A DNA stretch of 6,848 nt. Source: Sulfuricurvum sp. (GTDB lineage Bacteria > Campylobacterota > Campylobacteria > Campylobacterales > Sulfurimonadaceae). Under the pieces are notes generated by a model that worked only from the letters and a program-made list of their open reading frames with translations, searched no databases and was not told the origin of the DNA. The translations under genes and the position numbers were made by a program. The stretch lies in contig JACXUE010000067.1 in NCBI GenBank assembly GCA_014764075.1, positions 1 to 6,848 on the forward strand, read 5' to 3'. Positions 1 through 5,904 of this stretch are shown here, one piece after another. How positions within the stretch are numbered: the first letter of the stretch is position 1; the number at the start of each line of letters is the position of its first letter.

Positions 1-2
1 TT

Positions 3-1808
3 TTAGTTTTCCAATAGAATCTTTTTCTCGTCACCCACTTGTTGAAGGGTGATTTTATGCACTTTTCCTTCTGGGGTGATACCGTATTCTTGATGGTTTT
101 TTGGATCGATAAAGATGATCCGATTTTTGCCGTTATAGATACCGTTGTGAACGATAGACGCATGAAGATCGGCTTCGTAGAGTCTGTTAAGATCGTTTTT
201 CATTTCGTGTAAAGATTTCTCGCACCCTTCCAATCTCTCTTTAAACTCTTTAAGCGCTTCGGCTTCGCTTTTGTATTGCTGCAAACGTACCAAATCGGCT
301 TTCATCGGTTTGTTGCCGCTTTTTTTGGTATGAATTACCCGCTCTTGAATCTGTTTGATCCGGCTGTTTTTCTCTTTGAAAGAGAGTTGTTTGGCGATAA
401 GCTCTTTACTTTGCGTTTGCATATAGGAGGTTTTGTCTTTAATTTGGGCTTCGAGTTGGGAGATTTTTTCATGATAGCTATCGATACTATCAGGATCGAT
501 GATGATTTTGTTCCCCTCTCCCTCGATTGTCCCGATAGTGATCGATTCGAGAGCCGTAATGCGTGCGTTGGAGTAGAGTACGTCGATATGAACGGTTTTG
601 GCAACGACTTCTCCCCCTACCATTTTTTGGATATGGACAGTTTCTGCTTCGATTTTGCCGGTTTCGAGGATATGGATATTGGCCTCTTTGGCTTTGAGAT
701 TACCGCGGTGAAGATGGATATTGGCGGTTTCGGTGACATTGATTTTGGAATCACGATGGGTTTGGGCGCCGATGGTGAGTTCACACGCTTGGATCTTGGC
801 ATTTCCCCCGACGGTTCCGCTTACATCGAGCTTTTGGACATCGATATTGACCCCAGTTCCGATGGAGTCTTCGGTGGCTACGTTTTGTTTCACCTTAAGG
901 GAGATATCTTTGTCCAGTCCAGTTTCGATGGAGCCGGTTTTTTTAAAACTTGCGTTTTCGATTCGAAGCTCTTGAGAGATCGTAAATACCCCTTTTTTCC
1001 GCTCGACAAATCCGGAGACTTTGGCATAAAATCGGATGCTCTCGCTGTCCTCTTCGGCTCGGATACGCTCTTCATCGATGACGATGTAGCTGGCGTATTT
1101 GACCGTAGGCTCTGGGACTTGGATAAAAACACCGTCGCATCCGCGTCCGTCTTGCCCGTGTTTAGGAAAAACGTATTCGAGAATCAAATCACCGGGCTGT
1201 ACCCCGTCAATAAGACTTTTGGATTCTTTAGACTCCTTAAAATGGAGGATGATTTTATCGTTGATAGGGGGAACCGGAGGGAAAAACTCTCCGATCGGAA
1301 GGTGATAAACCTCTTTTAGTGAACCCTCTTTTTGAATTTTGAGGAGGAGTCGGTTGATTTCACGATCGAGATTCTGATCGTATAAACCAATGAGTAATCC
1401 GTGGCGGAGCTGTTTGCGTTGAATCTCCTCTTTGATCCATTGTTGAATCCCTTTTTTGAGGGGAATAACCGATTTTGGATCGATAACTGCCACAACTTTA
1501 CTTTTGTATTTATCGCTCGCAATGGTGAGTCTAAGTTCAAAAAGGGGGTTTGGTTTGTACTCACGAAATCGAACCTGATACTCTTGACGGATTAAAAAAA
1601 TGTTTGATCGGATTTCACTTTCGGTCGTTCGTTCCAGCAGATCGCAATCGCGAAGATTCTGCCAATCTTCGTCGATTGTCCCTTTGAAAAAAGTTTGGTA
1701 GGATAAAAGATCGAAATCGATCCTATCAGCTGAGATACCTCTTGCATTCGCAATGTTTAGTAAATCGGACATAACATTAGAAGATGTCTCTACGATAGGG
1801 GTAAACAC
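3..1808 (-). CDS. FapA-family (DUF342) protein
   Basis: A 601-residue protein of the FapA/DUF342 family. It has no signal peptide or membrane segment, so it is probably cytoplasmic. An N-terminal region (about 1-250) contains VVAVIDPKSVIPLKKGIQQW at 105-124 and the glycine-rich VFPKHGQDGRGCDG at 213-226. A run of short alternating strands at about 255-440 (for example VSGTVGGNAKI and VVAKTVHIDV) is typical of the right-handed beta-helix. A charged coiled coil spans about 441-545, and a short beta-rich tail ends the chain. In Vibrio a FapA homologue influences polar placement of FlhF and flagellar assembly; most DUF342 proteins are uncharacterised, and the role here is unknown. The start is GTG, 3 nt after the permease stop and preceded by GGAG; ATG at 1772 is an alternative giving 589 residues. 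TAA lies at 3-5, so the gene is complete. Confidence 0.85.
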   Translation of the reverse strand: MFTPIVETSSNVMSDLLNIANARGISADRIDFDLLSYQTFFKGTIDEDWQNLRDCDLLERTTESEIRSNIFLIRQEYQVRFREYKPNPLFELRLTIASDKYKSKVVAVIDPKSVIPLKKGIQQWIKEEIQRKQLRHGLLIGLYDQNLDREINRLLLKIQKEGSLKEVYHLPIGEFFPPVPPINDKIILHFKESKESKSLIDGVQPGDLILEYVFPKHGQDGRGCDGVFIQVPEPTVKYASYIVIDEERIRAEEDSESIRFYAKVSGFVERKKGVFTISQELRIENASFKKTGSIETGLDKDISLKVKQNVATEDSIGTGVNIDVQKLDVSGTVGGNAKIQACELTIGAQTHRDSKINVTETANIHLHRGNLKAKEANIHILETGKIEAETVHIQKMVGGEVVAKTVHIDVLYSNARITALESITIGTIEGEGNKIIIDPDSIDSYHEKISQLEAQIKDKTSYMQTQSKELIAKQLSFKEKNSRIKQIQERVIHTKKSGNKPMKADLVRLQQYKSEAEALKEFKERLEGCEKSLHEMKNDLNRLYEADLHASIVHNGIYNGKNRIIFIDPKNHQEYGITPEGKVHKITLQQVGDEKKILLEN

Positions 1809-1811
1809 GTT

Positions 1812-3521
1812 TTATGGCTCCATGATCGATACGGCTTTACGCTCATGAAAGTTGAAATGGCGTTCCAAATCTGAATTGTGAATGAGAACCGGTATCACGA
1901 CAAGTGAAGCGATGACTGCCGCTATTGTACCAAAAATTAGCGAAACTCCAAGCCCTCCGAATACGGCGTCGCTGGCCAAAAGGGTCGATGCGAGGATAAT
2001 CGCCGCTGCGGTCAAAAAGATCGGTTTTGCACGTGTAGCAGTAGCGTAAGCGATCGCTTCGGTTTTGTGCATCCCTTTGTCGATCATGAGCGATTTGGTA
2101 AAATCGATCAAGAGTAAAGAGTTGCGTGAACTGATTCCAATGAGTGCAATAAATCCGATCAACGAGGTTGCCGTTAAAAAGAATGTATCGGCAGTGAATA
2201 TATCAATGATCCCATGTCCGACGATAACACCGATAATAGAGAGAAAGCTACCCAATAAAACGATACCGCTGAGGACAAAGCTTTTGTAGTAGACAACCAT
2301 CAACAAGAAAATCAAAACCAGTGCCGCAATAAATGCACCCCCTAAATCACGAAACGTATCGAGGGTGACTTTCATTTCGCCATCCCATTTTAACTCGTAA
2401 ATCTCTTTGGTTTTTTTGTCAACGAGTTGAAGATTGAAGAGTCCAGTTTTGGTGATTTCATACTCATCGCTAAAGGTGTCGAGAATGGTATTGCGTGCCG
2501 CCATCAACGGATAGACTTGAGAAACCATATCGGTTTCGGCTAAGACGTTGGTCATTTGATGGAGGTTTTTTGACATGATCATCGGGTTGGATTTAACCGG
2601 AACGATGTCGACCACTTCGGTTAGGGGAACCATCATCCCCATTTGATTCATCAGTTTGAGCCCTGCGAGTTTGTACTCGATCGCCATTTTGTCGCGTGAT
2701 GCGAATTTTTTCCCTTCCGGAGTGAGGGTTAGGAAAATCGGGATTTGATCGGTCGCTTTTTGGGAATTTTTTACCGCAACCCCCATCCCCTCAAATGCTA
2801 GGTACAAAATGTCATTGACGTGTTTGATATCCAATCCCGATTTTGAGATTTTATCGGTGTTGACATGCACTTCAAATTTATCGTATATCTCATCTTGCAT
2901 GATATCGATGTCGACAAGCCCTTCAGTTTTTTGAAATACTCTCTCGACGCGTCCTGCGAGATGGCGGATCCCCTCGGCTTTGTTTCCGTAGATTTCAGCA
3001 ACGATAGCCGCCATGGTCGGAGGACCTGCAGGTGGCTCGATAAACTTGATGTTGGTTTGCGGATAGATATTGCCGCACTCTTTGACAATCACCGGACGAA
3101 GACGTTGTACCATCATATAAGAAGGTTCATCGCGGTGATGCTTCTTGGTTAGGTTTACGACCACTTCCGCGACATTTTCGCTGTTTTTAAAATGTGACCC
3201 TTTGATAAGTCCAGCGAAATCAAGAGGAGAGCCTGTTCCAAGGAATACTTCGGTATCAAGAGCTTCAGGTTCTTTTTGGAGCACATTGACAACACATTCG
3301 CTGACTTGGCGAGTTTGCTCGATAGAACTGCCGTTGGCTAAGTCAATATAGACCGTATAGGTGTCGTTATTTTTGCCTGGAAGCATTTTTGCCAATACCA
3401 GTTTTGTGGGGATCAACGCTACTGCAAAAATAAAAGTGATGAGCGTTGCCCAAAGAACTTTTTTCTTTTTGGTAGGTGAATTGAGGGTATTAACTAAATA
3501 ATTTTCAAACTTTTTATACAT
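1812..3521 (-). CDS. RND efflux permease, C-terminal half (TM7-TM12)
   Basis: This encodes 569 residues equal to the second half of the same permease. The N-terminus is positively charged (KKKK at 18-21) and is followed by TM7 at about 22-42, which could act as an uncleaved signal anchor. A periplasmic porter loop spans about 43-392; at roughly 350 residues it is longer than the first loop (about 315). The loop carries KMLPGKNND at 45-53 and EPPAGPP at 162-168, a motif I recall from a subgroup of RND pumps found in sulfur oxidisers. TM8 is at about 393-412, TM9 at 416-436, TM10 at 447-466, TM11 at 500-518 and TM12 at 526-547. Residues aligning by eye with the AcrB proton relay are Arg466 (AcrB Lys940, in SSRNSLLLIDF), Arg497 (Arg971, in TRAKPIFLT) and Thr504 (Thr978). 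It must pair with the upstream N-half to make a complete protomer. The downstream FapA-family gene starts 3 nt after its stop. Confidence 0.9.
   Translation of the reverse strand: MYKKFENYLVNTLNSPTKKKKVLWATLITFIFAVALIPTKLVLAKMLPGKNNDTYTVYIDLANGSSIEQTRQVSECVVNVLQKEPEALDTEVFLGTGSPLDFAGLIKGSHFKNSENVAEVVVNLTKKHHRDEPSYMMVQRLRPVIVKECGNIYPQTNIKFIEPPAGPPTMAAIVAEIYGNKAEGIRHLAGRVERVFQKTEGLVDIDIMQDEIYDKFEVHVNTDKISKSGLDIKHVNDILYLAFEGMGVAVKNSQKATDQIPIFLTLTPEGKKFASRDKMAIEYKLAGLKLMNQMGMMVPLTEVVDIVPVKSNPMIMSKNLHQMTNVLAETDMVSQVYPLMAARNTILDTFSDEYEITKTGLFNLQLVDKKTKEIYELKWDGEMKVTLDTFRDLGGAFIAALVLIFLLMVVYYKSFVLSGIVLLGSFLSIIGVIVGHGIIDIFTADTFFLTATSLIGFIALIGISSRNSLLLIDFTKSLMIDKGMHKTEAIAYATATRAKPIFLTAAAIILASTLLASDAVFGGLGVSLIFGTIAAVIASLVVIPVLIHNSDLERHFNFHERKAVSIMEP
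1818..1821 (-). promoter_or_regulatory. Shine-Dalgarno GGAG for the GTG start of the FapA-family gene
   Basis: GGAG lies 9 nt before the GTG at 1808, inside the last codons of the permease C-half (ATG GAG CCA). It supports the GTG over the in-frame ATG at 1772, whose nearest purine-rich stretch (GAGA) is 14 nt away. Confidence 0.6.
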
Positions 3522-5110
3522 TAGTGGAGCTCTCCGTGCTGTTCGGGTTTTTTCAAAAGTCGTATTGCCAAATACGGAGTAAAGACATAGGCAACAAACA
3601 ATGATGCAACGAGTGCTACAGGGACATTCGCTGGGATCGGTTTCATGAACTGCCCCATCATTTGCCCGACAAATGCCATCGGTATCATCGTGAGGATGAT
3701 CGCCAATGTCGCGATATTCGTCGGCGCACCGATCTCATCGGTCGCTTCGATCATTAGCTCATCGGCGTCTCTCTCATGTGCTCCGGGAGCATGGAAGTGA
3801 CGGTGAATGTTTTCGATAACAATGATCGCCGCATCGACGAGAAGTCCCAGCGAGAGCAGGAACGCAAATAGGGTAATACGGTTCACCGTTTGACCCGTGA
3901 GATACGCGATAAAGAGGGTGATCGCCAAGATTGCCGGAACGGTAAAGGTGACGATCAACGACTCGCGCCATCCAAGTACGAAAATGAGCAAAATCGCGAT
4001 AATCACGATTGAGAGGAGGAGATGAAATACGAGTTCGTTAACTGCTTCATTGGCCCGTTCGCCGTCGTTGCGGGTAATAACGTAGCTGATTCCTTCGGCT
4101 TTCATTTGCTCTTTATATTTTTCAAGCTCTTCTTTGACCGCATCGGCGATATTGACCGCATTTGTCCCTTGAAGTTTGGAGACGGTGAGAGTGATTTGAT
4201 CTTTGAGCGGTGAGAATTTTCCCTCTCCATTTTTGATGCTAACAAGAGCCGATTTGAAGTTTTGAATATCATTTCCGTCACTGATGGTCGCAACATCACG
4301 TAAATAAATGGCCGATCCGCCGTATTGGGCTACGATGATATTTCCCACATCTTCAACACTCTCAATCGCGTTGCGCACACCGATCATCACAATTTTATTA
4401 TCGACGGTTTTCCCTTTGATTTCAGGGACATTATACGCAAGAGACTGGGTTGCCATGACGATTTGACCCAAAGAGAGGTTATAGCCGCTAAGGCGATTCA
4501 TATCGACCAGTACATTATACTGATGCTTTTTGGCCCCTTTGATATCGGTTACGGCAACGTTGGGGAGACCGTTAATATGGTGCTGAATCTCTTTAACATG
4601 ATCATAGAGAACCGTGGGATCCATCTTCGGATTATTGGCATAAAATGCTACCGAGACGATCGGAATATCGACATCGATATCGAGCGGTTTGATGATCGGC
4701 TGCATTGCTCCTTTGGGGAGAATGCTCATGTTTTGCATGATTTTGTCGTAGATTTTGAGGTTTGAATCCTCTTTTTCCTCTCCGATGTAGAAGGCGGCAT
4801 TGATTACAGCAACGTTATCCATTGCCATGCCGTAGATATGCTCGATACCCTTAATCTCTTTGAGTTTACGTTCTAGAGGTTTGACAATGACGTTTTCCAC
4901 TTCACTGGCGGTTGCACCAGGGAGGGCGACGATGACGGTTGAACCGGATACCACCATTTGAGGGTTCTCTTCACGCGGCATGAGTATAAGCGAAATGTAG
5001 CCGATTGCAAGAAGAAATATTCCAAGAATTGGGGTAAGGGGATTGCGCAGAAACCCTTTTGCAAGCTTTCCGGCATAATCTTTAGGTTGGTATGAATGAG
5101 AGGTGTGCAT
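3521..5110 (-). CDS. RND efflux permease, N-terminal half (TM1-TM6)
   Basis: This encodes 529 residues equal to the first half of an AcrB-type permease, which in most bacteria is one chain of about 1,030-1,100 residues. It has a cytoplasmic N-terminus, TM1 at about 25-44 ending in LMPREENPQ, and a large periplasmic porter loop at about 45-359 with the family motif LPGATASEVENVIVKPLE at 63-80. TM2 follows at about 360-380, TM3 at about 384-404, TM4 at about 412-432, TM5 at about 466-482 and TM6 at about 495-515, then a short cytoplasmic tail (KKPEQHGELH). TM4 reads GLLVDAAIIVIEN: Asp426 matches AcrB Asp407, but the position of Asp408 is Ala427, as in the metal pump CusA. The stop overlaps the start of the C-half gene (TAATG). 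Nothing of the half-module is missing, so this looks like a clean split at the domain linker, not a decayed gene. A frameshift or sequencing error at the junction remains possible. Substrate is unknown. Confidence 0.9.
   Translation of the reverse strand: MHTSHSYQPKDYAGKLAKGFLRNPLTPILGIFLLAIGYISLILMPREENPQMVVSGSTVIVALPGATASEVENVIVKPLERKLKEIKGIEHIYGMAMDNVAVINAAFYIGEEKEDSNLKIYDKIMQNMSILPKGAMQPIIKPLDIDVDIPIVSVAFYANNPKMDPTVLYDHVKEIQHHINGLPNVAVTDIKGAKKHQYNVLVDMNRLSGYNLSLGQIVMATQSLAYNVPEIKGKTVDNKIVMIGVRNAIESVEDVGNIIVAQYGGSAIYLRDVATISDGNDIQNFKSALVSIKNGEGKFSPLKDQITLTVSKLQGTNAVNIADAVKEELEKYKEQMKAEGISYVITRNDGERANEAVNELVFHLLLSIVIIAILLIFVLGWRESLIVTFTVPAILAITLFIAYLTGQTVNRITLFAFLLSLGLLVDAAIIVIENIHRHFHAPGAHERDADELMIEATDEIGAPTNIATLAIILTMIPMAFVGQMMGQFMKPIPANVPVALVASLFVAYVFTPYLAIRLLKKPEQHGELH
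3532..3535 (-). promoter_or_regulatory. Shine-Dalgarno GGAG for the permease C-half
   Basis: GGAG lies 10 nt before the ATG at 3521, within the last codons of the N-half gene. With the one-base TAATG overlap it gives the C-half its own plausible initiation site, which favours a true two-gene arrangement over a simple frameshift. The spacing is slightly long; GAG shifted 2 nt downstream would give 8 nt. Confidence 0.55.
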
Positions 5111-5115
5111 CAAAA

Positions 5116-5120
5116 CTCCT
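5116..5120 (-). promoter_or_regulatory. Shine-Dalgarno AGGAG that decides the start of the permease N-half
   Basis: AGGAG overlaps the adaptor's TAG stop and lies 5 nt before the ATG at 5110. An in-frame TTG at 5113 is only 2 nt from the AGGAG, too close for normal initiation. The ATG at 5110 is therefore the better start, one codon shorter than the longest open frame. Confidence 0.75.
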
Positions 5121-5904
5121 ATTCGATTTCAACGGTTGCGTACATTCCGGGATAGACGGTTTGTTTGGCGTTAAAGGAGATTTTGATTTTAAACGTATGG
5201 GTCATTGGGTTGGAGCTGGGGATAATTGCGCTCACCCGTCCGATACCGGTATAGTCTACCGATGGAACCGATACTTTTACTTTTTTTCCGACAGGGACAA
5301 GTTTGAGGTTGTTTTCAGCGATTTCTACCTCGATTTTAAGTGCATTGAGATCGGAGAGGATGATGGCGGGCATCCCCGGCATCGCCATTTCGCCCACTTT
5401 GATGTTTTTAGAGACGACGACACCGTTGTTCGGAGCCGTGATTCGAAGATAGTTGTATTGGTTTTTTACCTCTTTGAGGCGGGCTTTGGCTTGGTTGACC
5501 TGCCGTTCGGCGATGTTAATCATATTTTGGAGGTTCTTTTTGGAGAGCTCGAGGTTTTCGACTTCGAATTTAGAGACCATGTCCTGAGCCAATAACCGTT
5601 TGTTACGCTCTAGGTTCAGCTCCAAGTTTGCGTATTGGTTTTGGTACATTTGAAGCGAAAGTTCCGCTTGAGCAATCCCCAGTTCTACTTGAGTCTTAGC
5701 CGAATCGATCTCTTTGGAATCGATGGTGTAGAGCAATTGCCCCTTGGAGACGCGGGAGCCTTCTGAGACGTTGACGCTGGTGACGAATCCCATATTGCGG
5801 CTGGTGATCATTTTTTGGTTATCGCTGATAACACTTCCTGAGAGGCTGAGTCCTGCGGCACTGAGGGTAGAGGCAAGAGCAAGTGAGGTGATCCAAAATT
5901 TCAT
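5119..5904 (-). CDS. RND efflux periplasmic adaptor (membrane fusion protein)
   Basis: A 261-residue adaptor that would bridge the inner-membrane permease and the TolC-like channel in the periplasm. Residues 1 to about 17 form a Sec signal peptide (MKFW, a hydrophobic core, then LSAAG); no lipobox cysteine is present, so it is not a lipoprotein. The first half of the lipoyl domain is about 39-62 (GFVTSVNVSEGSRVSKGQLL), followed by a coiled-coil hairpin at about 63-148, the second lipoyl half at about 152-185 (LRITAPNNGVVV, then VGEMAMPGMPA), and a beta-barrel domain from about 187 to the end, closing with VYPGMYATVEIE. It stops straight after the barrel, so the C-terminal membrane-proximal domain of AcrA-type adaptors is missing; compact adaptors of this size are known in Campylobacterota. 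It overlaps the TolC-family stop by 1 nt, and its TAG stop sits inside the Shine-Dalgarno sequence of the next gene. Confidence 0.92.
   Translation of the reverse strand: MKFWITSLALASTLSAAGLSLSGSVISDNQKMITSRNMGFVTSVNVSEGSRVSKGQLLYTIDSKEIDSAKTQVELGIAQAELSLQMYQNQYANLELNLERNKRLLAQDMVSKFEVENLELSKKNLQNMINIAERQVNQAKARLKEVKNQYNYLRITAPNNGVVVSKNIKVGEMAMPGMPAIILSDLNALKIEVEIAENNLKLVPVGKKVKVSVPSVDYTGIGRVSAIIPSSNPMTHTFKIKISFNAKQTVYPGMYATVEIE

Noticed and set aside
276..1319. A 347-codon open frame on the plus strand opposite the FapA-family gene
   Set aside because: It starts with TTG, has a low-complexity Phe/Asp/Gly-rich translation with no recognisable domain, and lies wholly antisense to a well-supported conserved family gene. 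Long antisense frames arise here from GAT/ATC-rich codon use.
3521..3540. GGAG...CTCC inverted repeat at the permease junction as a regulatory hairpin
   Set aside because: The loop would be only 2-4 nt with a 3-4 bp stem, too weak and tight to claim a structure.
3774..3971. A 65-codon minus-strand frame inside the permease N-half, in the same frame as the C-half
   Set aside because: It is an out-of-frame shadow; further stops at 3761-3759 and 3737-3735 separate it from the C-half, so it is not a missing part of that gene.
4655..4690. Palindrome-rich stretch with repeated ATCGA/GATAT
   Set aside because: It is explained by the coding of an alternating Asp/Ile run (LDIDVDIP) in the porter loop. 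GATC-type words also seem frequent elsewhere in the window, as expected from GAT and ATC codons; no regulatory array is supported.
4325..4765. A 146-codon plus-strand frame opposite the permease N-half
   Set aside because: It lies inside the porter-loop coding sequence, has no Shine-Dalgarno or family signal, and shows the composition of a reverse-strand shadow.
5111..5113. TTG at 5113 as the start of the permease N-half
   Set aside because: Only 2 nt from the AGGAG; the adjacent ATG at 5110 has proper spacing.
5092..5595. A 167-codon plus-strand frame opposite the adaptor gene
   Set aside because: Asp/Phe-rich shadow of the adaptor with no domain signal; the minus-strand adaptor has signal peptide, lipoyl and barrel features.
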